DNA of 64,000 nucleotides, from assembly GCA_017744515.1 (NCBI GenBank), contig JAGIBF010000022.1:1-64000 (forward strand). The letters run 5' to 3'. A program made the translations under genes and the position numbers. The DNA comes from Niastella sp. (GTDB lineage: Bacteria > Bacteroidota > Bacteroidia > Chitinophagales > Chitinophagaceae). A model generated the notes under the pieces. That model had not been told where the DNA came from. It saw nothing but the letters and a program-made list of their open reading frames with translations, and did no database searches. Below, piece by piece: positions 1 to 7,753 of the stretch (position 1 is its first letter; each line of letters starts with the position of its first letter).

Positions 1-2113
1 GCTGCCGATCTTCTTCAGCATTCCAATCTTTGCCAAGCTCTAATATTTTCAGCAGCTCTCTACTGTCATTTATTAAAATCTTCTTTAGGTTGTCTGAGAA
101 TAGCTGGCTACTAATCCAGTCAAACCTGTTCTTGTAGGCTGAGGAAAATAATGCGTACACTTTATGTGCCTGGTCGTAGTACGCTTCTTCGCTGAGCAAT
201 AGGTTTATTTTCTGAACTTCATCAAATGTATCTTCTATATCTTCATCATCCAGAAAATCATCGAGCATATTTGAATCCTGTTTCCCGATCGGGAATGGCA
301 GCTTGTTTTCAATGGCGTAAACAAAAATGAAATTCCTGAGAATATGGCGACTGATTGAAAGCAGAAAGGAATAGCCGCTGCTTTCCAACCGCTTAAATAA
401 ATTCGTTCTTGCAAAGCCTTTTAGCCTTGCGCCGGCACGGCCAAGGTTCTGCATGATCACCAGTTCTTCTTTTGTTGGTTTCTGCAGGGGTTTCTGGTTG
501 ATATACTGGTCTTGCCCCAAACCATAACGGGGCAGATTCAATTGATTGATTATTAGAACGACATCATCAGCATACAGTTTTGCGTACTGGTCTTTCGGGT
601 CATTGGCATCGAAATGATATCCTACTTTCTTTGGCTTTCTGTCCGGGAAATATGATTTTGTACCGTCTGAAAAGGTTAGAAATTTTCTGCCATTTGCTTC
701 ATCTGTTTGCGTGTAGTATGCTTTGATAAAGCTCCTTGTGCGGCGAACCAAATACAGCCGCATCAATTCTCTCCAGTCATCCGGAAATGCGCTTTTTTCA
801 AAAGCAGGCAGGCTGCGTATGGGAGTTTGATACTTTGCCATGAACTGCACTTTACCGCCAATGCTTTCAATAAAATGCTCCGGGCTTATTCCTAAATCTT
901 TTTCATCAGCAATAAATAACCGTAACTGGTTTGAAAGGTCAAGAAATGTCTTGTTATAAGGTGTTGCCGACAACAAAATGACTTTACTGTCATTCAGCTG
1001 TATATATTCCTGAATTGCTTTATACCGTTTTCCCTCTCTGTTCCGGAGGTTATGGCTTTCATCGATAATAACAACTCTGTATCGTCGTTCTTTGGGTAAA
1101 ATGGTTTGTACCTGGGTTATTGAAATAATTCTTGCTCTAAGCTGATATTTATGTTTGTAGTCTTCCCACATGTGCACCAGGTTCTTTGGGCAAATGATCA
1201 ACGTCTCCAACAGGAAATCATCTTCAAACATTTTGGCCAACGCTGTTGCGGTAATGGTTTTACCCAATCCAACAACGTCGCCAATGATCACACCTCCTCT
1301 TTTGTTCAGGTGATGTGCCGCCACTAAAACGGCTTTCTGCTGAAAGTCCAGTAATTTCTTTTCAAAAACTTTAGAGAGTTTAAATTCTGACAATCCTGCT
1401 CTTGCTTCTCTGGCTAAGTGGAAGGCTATTTTTAGATAGATGTGATAAGGCTGGAGTAATTTGTCTGCTGCCCAGCTATGGTCAATTATTTCAGCAAGTT
1501 CTTCTGAGATGTCAAAGCAAAACTTATCATTCCACCTGTCATTGAACCATTTCGACAATTTAAGATTGGGATCATGTTCTAATACATCAATATTCAATTC
1601 GCCTTGTAATGACAATCCTGAAAGGGTCAGGTTACTGCTACCGAGGTACCCAATGATTGGGTTTATTTTATCATTACGGAAGCATAAATAGAGTTTAGCA
1701 TGAAGCGGATGACGAAGGAATAATTTAACGACAACTTTCTTTGCTTTTATTTGGGCTGAAAGTCTTTGCAAACCTTTTTCATCTTCCTCAGTTGGAATGC
1801 CGATTGTCAGCTGATCTTTGAATTCCTGCGCCAATTTCTTTTTGAAAGCTGCTGCAGTTTGTATGTCTATTGCGCCCAGTTCAGATTTTGAAAAATAATC
1901 TTTAATTGTTTCATAAGGGGGCTTTTGCATTCCTACCAATAAGCGACAACAGTTGCCATCTCCGCCTTCCCAGTTTTCTATGTGGTGGGCGACCTGTTTC
2001 CATCCACGAAGGTTAAAGTATCCTACGCAAAAGTCTGCGCGGTGAGAAACATCAAGCGTATAATTCAGTGCCTCAACTAAATGGTTTTCTATGTTGTCAA
2101 ATATCCTCGGCAT
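1..2113 (-). CDS. Phospholipase D-like / SNF2-type DEAD-box helicase fusion (3' end outside window)
   Basis: The frame is open from ATG at 2113 down to the window edge (about 704 codons visible), so the C-terminus is missing. The N-terminal third carries a PLD-type half-site: HAK about residue 155, then GSSNLT about 20 residues later. A superfamily 2 helicase core follows: GDVVGLGKT (motif I), DESHNLRN (motif II, DESH rather than DEAH) and LLSATPYNK (motif III). The conserved C-terminal helicase lobe is only partly inside. Proteins of this PLD plus SNF2 type are usually encoded near restriction or phage-defence genes, but no methylase is visible; partners may lie left of the window. Codon use and base composition are visibly AT-richer than the following genes, which suggests horizontal acquisition. 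The start directly abuts the stop of an upstream gene remnant (TAA then ATG). The nuclease/helicase role is family inference. Confidence 0.85.
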   Translation of the reverse strand, partial: MPRIFDNIENHLVEALNYTLDVSHRADFCVGYFNLRGWKQVAHHIENWEGGDGNCCRLLVGMQKPPYETIKDYFSKSELGAIDIQTAAAFKKKLAQEFKDQLTIGIPTEEDEKGLQRLSAQIKAKKVVVKLFLRHPLHAKLYLCFRNDKINPIIGYLGSSNLTLSGLSLQGELNIDVLEHDPNLKLSKWFNDRWNDKFCFDISEELAEIIDHSWAADKLLQPYHIYLKIAFHLAREARAGLSEFKLSKVFEKKLLDFQQKAVLVAAHHLNKRGGVIIGDVVGLGKTITATALAKMFEDDFLLETLIICPKNLVHMWEDYKHKYQLRARIISITQVQTILPKERRYRVVIIDESHNLRNREGKRYKAIQEYIQLNDSKVILLSATPYNKTFLDLSNQLRLFIADEKDLGISPEHFIESIGGKVQFMAKYQTPIRSLPAFEKSAFPDDWRELMRLYLVRRTRSFIKAYYTQTDEANGRKFLTFSDGTKSYFPDRKPKKVGYHFDANDPKDQYAKLYADDVVLIINQLNLPRYGLGQDQYINQKPLQKPTKEELVIMQNLGRAGARLKGFARTNLFKRLESSGYSFLLSISRHILRNFIFVYAIENKLPFPIGKQDSNMLDDFLDDEDIEDTFDEVQKINLLLSEEAYYDQAHKVYALFSSAYKNRFDWISSQLFSDNLKKILINDSRELLKILELGKDWNAEEDRQ

Positions 2114-2248
2114 TTATTTCTTTCCTTTTAAAATTTGTTTGCCTGCTTCTTTCCATCCTTCGTCCAGGTGTGTTGTCTGCGATGTATTTTGAATTGTCTC
2201 TCCTGCTTGCCTGATATAGTCACCAATGGCCCGGTGCTCATAGCCCAA
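2114..2248 (-). pseudogene. 3' remnant of a gene formerly upstream of the helicase
   Basis: A frame with coding character (...YIRQAGETIQ...LDEGWKEAGKQILKGKK) ends with TAA exactly before the helicase ATG, as in a tight operon. Going upstream it is open for only 50 codons to a TGA at 2267-2269. It has no ATG, only a TTG at 2248, and it runs into a perfect inverted repeat at 2241-2261. I read it as the last ~43 codons of an operon partner whose 5' part was lost when this accessory segment joined the TonB gene. I do not recognise the family. A short real gene starting at TTG is the alternative. Confidence 0.4.
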
Positions 2249-2261
2249 ATGATTTGGGCTA
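2241..2261. terminator. Perfect 10-bp-stem inverted repeat, terminator-like
   Basis: TAGCCCAAAT-G-ATTTGGGCTA is a perfect inverted repeat. The T-rich tail (ATTTTTC) lies on the + strand side, so as an intrinsic terminator it would best stop + strand transcription. It lies 26 bp past the stop of the TonB receptor gene and marks the boundary between AT-rich accessory DNA and core-like DNA. Confidence 0.45.
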
Positions 2262-2287
2262 ATTTTTCAAATATAATGTCTTTAAGG

Positions 2288-4639
2288 TTAAAACTTAAAA
2301 TTCCAAGTGACGGCAGGGATGATGGGAAACAGTGATACCTGGCGGGCGTCGACTTTGAGGGTGCCGTCGTAGGGACTGCCTTCCTGGTCGAAGTAGATGA
2401 AGTAGGGATTGAGTCGGCTGTACACATTATAGATGCTGAATACCCAGTTTTGCTCCCATTTCTGTCCGGGCTTTTTGCGGGGGGTGAGGGTGGCCGAGAG
2501 GTCGGCGCGGTGGTAGGCTTGTAAGCGGTACTGGTTTACCTTACTGTATTCCTGGGTGAGCACGCCTCCAATCACATAGAACCGTTCGGGCAGTGAGGTG
2601 GCATTGCCGGTGCCGTACACGAACAGCGCCGAGATCTTCCACTTTTTGTTGATCTCGTACATGCCCACTACCGACATATCATGACGACGGTCATATTTGG
2701 CGGGATATTTTTCACCGTCATTGAGACCGGCAAACTTTCTCCAGGTCCACGACAGGGTATAGCCTACCCAACCTGTAAGCCTCCCTTTCGTTTTATTCAC
2801 GAAGAGCTCTGCGCCATAGCTCCATCCTTTGCCGAATGTGAACCGTTCTTCGGGATCGGTTAAGGAAGGGGTATAGCCTTCTTCATATTCGATCTGGTTG
2901 TCCATGGCTTTGTAATACAATTCCACGGAGGTTTCGAAAGTATTGTCTTTAAAATTTTTGAAGATGCCTGCTGCATACATCCAGCTCGTCTGGGGCTTCA
3001 CCCGGTAGGTGCTTGGCACCCAGAGATCGGTGGGCAGTGTTGATCCGGCATTGCTTACGAGGTGGATGTATTGGTTGTTGCGGGTGACGGCTGCTTTGAT
3101 GGAGGTTTCATCGTTTAGGATATAGCGAATGGTAAAGCGTGGTTCCCACCCTACATACGTTTTCACGCGGTCGCCGCGGCCGAAGACTGTACTGTCGAGT
3201 TTGTTGCCATCGGCATCGCGCTCAAATATTTTATAGGGGCCTATTTGTTCAAAGCCACTGAAGCGAAGGCCTGCATGGACCTTGATGCGGTCGCTTACTT
3301 CCCAATCGTCCTGCACATAGATGCCCGATTCCAGTGCGTACTTCCTGCTTTCGTTGTTGGGCTCAAAGGTGGTGCTGCCTTGTCCGCCGCTCAACACGTT
3401 GGGTGTAAAGCGGTGGTAGGTATATAGTGCGCCAAAGCGCATTTTGTGGCGCGGGCTGGCGAAGTAGTCGATATCTATTTTTCCATTCAGGTCGCGGATG
3501 CCCGAGGAGAGCTTGATGGAGAAATCGTTTTGTGATGCGCCGAAGGAAAATGCGTAATCGTTGTATACGAGTGTTGTATTGGCAAACAGCTTTCTGTTGA
3601 ACACATGGTTCCAGCGCAGGGTGGCTGTGGAGTTGCCCCAGGGTATGCGTGCGTTGAAGGATCGTTGTGAGTTGCGGAAGTCAAATACATCTCTGCCGAA
3701 GTAGCCGCTCAGGTAGAGGCGGTCTTTTTCGGAGAACTTGTAGTTGGCTTTCATGTTCACGTCGTAGAAGTAGTAGCCTGAGCCGTAGAAGGCGTTGTCT
3801 TTGCCGATAAATGGTTTTATCAGGAGGTCGATATAGGTGCGGCGGGCCGAGACGATGAAGGAGGCTTTGTCTTTTTTGATCGGTCCCTGTACCGAGATGC
3901 GGGAGGCTATCGCCCCTACTCCTCCTTCTACTTCCCATTTTTTCATATTGCCTTCTTTCATGGCAATGTCCAGCACTGAGGACAGTCGTCCGCCATATTG
4001 GGCCGGCATACCGCCTTTGATGAGGGAGATGTTCTTGATGGCGTCTGAATTGAAGACCGAGAAAAAGCCAAAGAGGTGGCCCGTATTATATACAATGGCA
4101 TCGTCGAGCAGGATCAGGTTTTGATCGGGGCCTCCTCCGCGTACATACAAGCCTGTATTGCCTTCTCCTGCATTGCGTACGCCCGGCATCAGTTGGAGGG
4201 TCTTCAGCAGGTCCACTTCTCCCAACAGTACCGGCACTGCTTTTACCTGGTTCATGGACAGGTCGATCTTGCCCATTTGTGCCTGCTGCACGTTGCCATC
4301 GCGGCGACGGGACGAGACGACTACTTCTTCCATCATGGATCGTTGGAGCAACTGGAAGTTGAAGGCCGTGTTCTTATCCAGCGTGAGGCTCATCTGCATG
4401 GGCAGGTAGCCTGCAAAGGTGACGTAGATGTTGTAGGTATCTGCCGGCAGGGTGATGGAGTAAAAGCCGTATTGGTTGCTGCTGACGCTTTTGCCCTGAC
4501 CATTGACGGCGATCGTGGCGCCAATAAGGGATTCGCCGGAGAGGGAGTCTTTGACGTAGCCGCTCAATGTGTATTTAGGCTGCGCGAGCGCAGGGATCGT
4601 GCTAAGGCAGATAATTATGGCGGCGACGCTGTGCTTCAT
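2288..4639 (-). CDS. TonB-dependent outer-membrane receptor with carboxypeptidase-regulatory-like domain
   Basis: About 783 residues. A signal peptide (MKHSVAAIIICLSTIPALA) is followed by a CarboxypepD_reg-like domain (about 25-105, GYVKDSLSGESLIGA), a plug (about 120-230; LYVRGGGPDQNLILLDD, then KGGMPAQYGGRLSS) and a 22-strand-type barrel ending in an aromatic NFKF. An in-frame TTG at 4648 would add three residues; the ATG at 4639 gives the canonical signal peptide and is preferred. No SusD-like partner is adjacent, so the ligand is not predictable. It lies downstream of a DUF3347 gene on the same strand but is separated by a two-hairpin repeat. The family imports large or scarce ligands using TonB/ExbBD energy. 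Confidence 0.88.
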   Translation of the reverse strand: MKHSVAAIIICLSTIPALAQPKYTLSGYVKDSLSGESLIGATIAVNGQGKSVSSNQYGFYSITLPADTYNIYVTFAGYLPMQMSLTLDKNTAFNFQLLQRSMMEEVVVSSRRRDGNVQQAQMGKIDLSMNQVKAVPVLLGEVDLLKTLQLMPGVRNAGEGNTGLYVRGGGPDQNLILLDDAIVYNTGHLFGFFSVFNSDAIKNISLIKGGMPAQYGGRLSSVLDIAMKEGNMKKWEVEGGVGAIASRISVQGPIKKDKASFIVSARRTYIDLLIKPFIGKDNAFYGSGYYFYDVNMKANYKFSEKDRLYLSGYFGRDVFDFRNSQRSFNARIPWGNSTATLRWNHVFNRKLFANTTLVYNDYAFSFGASQNDFSIKLSSGIRDLNGKIDIDYFASPRHKMRFGALYTYHRFTPNVLSGGQGSTTFEPNNESRKYALESGIYVQDDWEVSDRIKVHAGLRFSGFEQIGPYKIFERDADGNKLDSTVFGRGDRVKTYVGWEPRFTIRYILNDETSIKAAVTRNNQYIHLVSNAGSTLPTDLWVPSTYRVKPQTSWMYAAGIFKNFKDNTFETSVELYYKAMDNQIEYEEGYTPSLTDPEERFTFGKGWSYGAELFVNKTKGRLTGWVGYTLSWTWRKFAGLNDGEKYPAKYDRRHDMSVVGMYEINKKWKISALFVYGTGNATSLPERFYVIGGVLTQEYSKVNQYRLQAYHRADLSATLTPRKKPGQKWEQNWVFSIYNVYSRLNPYFIYFDQEGSPYDGTLKVDARQVSLFPIIPAVTWNFKF

Positions 4640-4642
4640 AGT

Positions 4643-4695
4643 ACACAAGCCAGTGGCTTGTAAATAGGCGTCATCCCGCTTGTGGCGGGACGACT
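4643..4695. repeat. Double-hairpin intergenic repeat, copy A
   Basis: Two consecutive hairpins: ACAAGCC-AGT-GGCTTGT, then after AAATAGGCGTCA the stem TCCCGC...GCGGGA enclosed by GTC/GAC. The same layout with different but still paired bases occurs at 13506-13556 and 35524-35575. It can also act as a terminator for the DUF3347 gene. Confidence 0.6.
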
Positions 4696-4704
4696 GAGAA
4701 AAAA

Positions 4705-5298
4705 TTACTTTTTCGAATAATCCAGGGAGTCTTCAGTGGTGCCGCAATGAAGCATTTGGTCACCGAAATAGGGATTCAGGACAACAGCGGTGTCACTCAT
4801 CCAGTAGGCTCCTTTGTCGTTGAAGGCCATGGGGCAATATTGCCAGTATACTTTCTGGCCGTCGTATTTCACCGTGCGGGTGAGCTGCCAGAGGCCGTCG
4901 GCTATCATTTCAAATTGTTTACGTTTATCGTCGAGGGTTTTGCCATCGGCCAGTGCTTTGGCGGTGGTGCTGATATTGGCGGTGTAACTTTTGGCTGTTT
5001 CTTTGATCATCCCGGTGGAATCTCCCTGTATCTCGTTCACCTTCAGGCCGTCGGAAGCGCCGATCAATTGCTGTGCGGCGGCTGTAGCTTTGGCTGTGTC
5101 GCTGGCTACCAGGGCATCTTTTACTGCATAATAGGCGTTCAACAGCTGGTCGTAGGACTGGTTGAAAGCGCTGGTGTTGTCCGCTATCGCCACCGGCTTT
5201 TGTTTTTCCCGGGGTGTTTCGTCCTTGCCGCCCCATAACTTCCACGCTATCAATCCTGCAACGCCCAATACCAGTATGCCTATAATGAGTTTTTTCAT
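4705..5298 (-). CDS. DUF3347-domain exported protein
   Basis: 197 residues: an N-terminal membrane anchor or uncleaved signal (MKKLIIGILVLGVAGLIAWKLWG), a helical DUF3347 domain (about 45-150; YDQLLNAYYAVKDAL) and a small Cys-containing C-terminal module (YWQYCPMAFNDKGAYW...NPYFGDQMLHCG). That CPMA...YW...NPY.G..M..CG pattern is the one attached to metal-efflux adaptors (CusB-like) and periplasmic metal-handling proteins of Bacteroidota, so a role in copper or silver handling is plausible but inferred. No efflux genes are adjacent. A perfect -7 element lies just upstream. Confidence 0.8.
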   Translation of the reverse strand: MKKLIIGILVLGVAGLIAWKLWGGKDETPREKQKPVAIADNTSAFNQSYDQLLNAYYAVKDALVASDTAKATAAAQQLIGASDGLKVNEIQGDSTGMIKETAKSYTANISTTAKALADGKTLDDKRKQFEMIADGLWQLTRTVKYDGQKVYWQYCPMAFNDKGAYWMSDTAVVLNPYFGDQMLHCGTTEDSLDYSKK

Positions 5299-5315
5299 TT
5301 ATGAAAAAGTTTTGC

Positions 5316-5323
5316 CAAAGGTA
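5316..5323 (-). promoter_or_regulatory. -7 promoter element (TACCTTTG) of the DUF3347 gene
   Basis: Reading the minus strand, TACCTTTG followed by GC matches the Bacteroidota TAnnTTTG consensus exactly and lies 18 bp before the ATG at 5298, giving a short leader. Confidence 0.5.
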
Positions 5324-5333
5324 GGGAATAGTG

Positions 5334-5437
5334 AGTTGTAAGTGGTGAGTTGTGAGTGGGAAAATGGTTGATTGTTCGTATCTTGCGGGGTTTCCGGAAA
5401 GGCAGGTAGTAAGAAGTAAGAGATAAGCGGTAAGAAA
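5334..5437. repeat. Two heptamer micro-arrays (TGAGTTG-type and TAAGNNN-type)
   Basis: TGAGTTG TAAGTGG TGAGTTG TGAGTGG at about 5334-5361 and TAAGAAG TAAGAGA TAAGCGG TAAGAAA at about 5409-5437. Units differ between arrays, but the 7-bp period is shared with arrays elsewhere in the window. Confidence 0.5.
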
Positions 5438-5505
5438 ATGCAGCAGACCTTCTTGCGGAGGCCTTACAGAGAAAATATAACAGACAAGTTAATAAGTAAT
5501 AATAT

Positions 5506-7491
5506 ATGCTCGCAGGATTTACGAATATGACGTTTGAGTTTGGCGCCCGTGCTATCGTTGAAGATGCTACCTGGCATATTCAACCGAATGAACGGATCGG
5601 GCTGATCGGGTATAATGGTACTGGTAAATCAACGTTGTTGAAGTTGCTGGTGGGTGAATACGCTGCTTCTGCCGGCACGGTGGAGCGCAGCCGTGGCACT
5701 TCTATCGGGTATCTGCACCAGGATCTGCTGAGTTTCGATACGAATGATTCCATCCTTGAAGTGGCGTTGGGTGCTTTTGAACGGGTGCGTCAACTGGAAG
5801 TGGAGATCGAAGAAGTGGGTAAAGAACTGGAAAAGACCGGTGACGAGGACCTGCTGATCAAGTATACTGATATGTTGCATGAGCTGGAAACGCTGGGCGG
5901 CTATAATATTCATCACAAGACGGAAGAAGTGTTGCAGGGTCTTGGTTTTGCCAATGCCGATCTGCAACGTCCTTATAAAGAGTTCAGCGGTGGCTGGCGT
6001 ATGCGGGTATTATTGGCTAAGATGATCCTTCAGGCTCCGGACCTGCTGTTGCTGGATGAGCCTACGAACCACCTTGACCTTCCTTCTATCGAGTGGCTGG
6101 AAAAATACCTCATCCATTACCAGGGTTCTGTGGTGATCATCAGTCACGATAAATACTTCCTGAACCGGATGGTGACGAAGATCGTGGAATTGTATCAGCG
6201 CAAACTGCATATTTATAATGGTAATTATGCTTTTTATGAAACGGAGAAGGAGTTGAGGCTGGAGCTGGCGCAACGTGCGTATGAGAATCAGCAGGACTAT
6301 ATCCGTCAGCAGGAAAGGTTCATCGAACGTTTTAAAGCGAAGGCTTCCAAAGCTGCCGCCGCGCAGAGTGCCATGAAACGGCTGGATAAGCTGGACAGGC
6401 TGGAGGATATCGGCATCGAGCGTCCCAGTCTGCGTATCAACTTCCAGGTGGATAAAACGCCGGGTAAGGTGTTGTGCGAACTGAAACATATCGGTAAAAG
6501 TTTTGGCAACAATAAGATCATCGAGGATACCGGTGCCGAGATCAACCGGGGTGATAAGATCGCATTGATCGGCGCCAACGGTAAGGGTAAATCTACCGTG
6601 TTGCGCATCATTGCCGGTGTAGAATCTTTCACCGGTGACCGCCGCTGGGGTCATAATGTGGATGAGAGTTTTTATGCGCAGCACCAGCTGGAGGCGTTGA
6701 ACATCAACGATACTATCCTTGATGAAATGAAGAATGCCGGCAGTCAGAAAACAGAATTGGAGCTGCGTACCATATTGGGTTGTTTCTTATTTAGTGGTGA
6801 TGATGCGGATAAAAAGATCAAGGTGTTGAGTGGTGGAGAAAAGGCACGCGTAGCGCTGGCTAAAACCATCATCAGCAAGGCCAACTTCCTGATGCTCGAT
6901 GAGCCTACAAACCACCTTGACATGCATACTGTGGATTTGCTGATCGAGGCGCTCAACAAATATGAAGGCAGTATTATCCTGGTGAGTCACGACCGTTATT
7001 TCGTTTCCAAGGTGGCCAACAGGATCTGGGAGATCGATGATTACAAGATCAAGGATTTTGATGGTGGTTATGAGGAATGGGTGGAATGGAAGGAACGGAT
7101 GAAGAGTCGGGAGTCGGGAGTTAAGAGTCGGGAGTCAGGGGGTAAGAAGTCAGAGTCCGGAGGTCAGAAACAGGAAGCAAAACCTGTGGTTGAAAGCAAA
7201 CCGCAGCCTGCGCCTGCGGCACCTGTGAAACAGGAGCCTATTAATAAAGAGGCGAAGAAGGAGCTGCAGAAAAAGCAACGTCTTTTCAAAGAGCTGGAAG
7301 ATAAAGTAGCTGCCTTGACTAAACGGAAGACAGAGTTAGAAGCTTTGCTGGCTTCTCCTGATGTTTTTTCGGATAAGAATAAGTTTGTTCAAACGGAACA
7401 GGAATATAAGACTAACGCCAACCAACTGAAAGACGCTTCTGCTGAATACGAGAAGGTTTTTGAGAGTATTATTGAGTTGGAAGGGCAGTAA
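5506..7491 (+). CDS. ABC-F family ATP-binding cassette protein
   Basis: 661 residues with two ABC cassettes and no membrane segment. Cassette 1 has Walker A GYNGTGKST (about 40), signature FSGGWRMR and Walker B LLLLDEPTNHLD. Cassette 2 has GANGKGKST (about 355), LSGGEKARV and FLMLDEPTNHLD. Both catalytic Glu are present. The inter-cassette linker is the long helical hairpin typical of ABC-F proteins, which act on the ribosome (EttA/Uup-type translation factors or antibiotic protection). The C-terminal coiled coil (about 580-661) resembles Uup. Between cassette 2 and the coiled coil sits a low-complexity stretch encoded by GAGTCGG-type heptamers (7104-7165). The start is the first ATG, with no clear Shine-Dalgarno. 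It is probably monocistronic. Confidence 0.9.
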   Translation: MLAGFTNMTFEFGARAIVEDATWHIQPNERIGLIGYNGTGKSTLLKLLVGEYAASAGTVERSRGTSIGYLHQDLLSFDTNDSILEVALGAFERVRQLEVEIEEVGKELEKTGDEDLLIKYTDMLHELETLGGYNIHHKTEEVLQGLGFANADLQRPYKEFSGGWRMRVLLAKMILQAPDLLLLDEPTNHLDLPSIEWLEKYLIHYQGSVVIISHDKYFLNRMVTKIVELYQRKLHIYNGNYAFYETEKELRLELAQRAYENQQDYIRQQERFIERFKAKASKAAAAQSAMKRLDKLDRLEDIGIERPSLRINFQVDKTPGKVLCELKHIGKSFGNNKIIEDTGAEINRGDKIALIGANGKGKSTVLRIIAGVESFTGDRRWGHNVDESFYAQHQLEALNINDTILDEMKNAGSQKTELELRTILGCFLFSGDDADKKIKVLSGGEKARVALAKTIISKANFLMLDEPTNHLDMHTVDLLIEALNKYEGSIILVSHDRYFVSKVANRIWEIDDYKIKDFDGGYEEWVEWKERMKSRESGVKSRESGGKKSESGGQKQEAKPVVESKPQPAPAAPVKQEPINKEAKKELQKKQRLFKELEDKVAALTKRKTELEALLASPDVFSDKNKFVQTEQEYKTNANQLKDASAEYEKVFESIIELEGQ

Positions 7492-7753
7492 TAATGGTGT
7501 GCGTTCATGACAATATAACCACCTTACCTGCCCGGTAATCAATGTTTTGGGAGATTCGTAACCGTTTAAGGAAAGGCATAGCTTTTCGCCCCCGAAAGGT
7601 TGTACAGTTTTAGTATATCGCATACTTATAATTTTAATGGAGAAACTTACGTTTTTTCCCTTTTTTTGCATGGCATCTCTTCCATCCCTATCAGAGACCT
7701 ATATATCTCCAGTCATCCGACATTCGTCAATTCCAGGTAAACTGTAAAATAGT

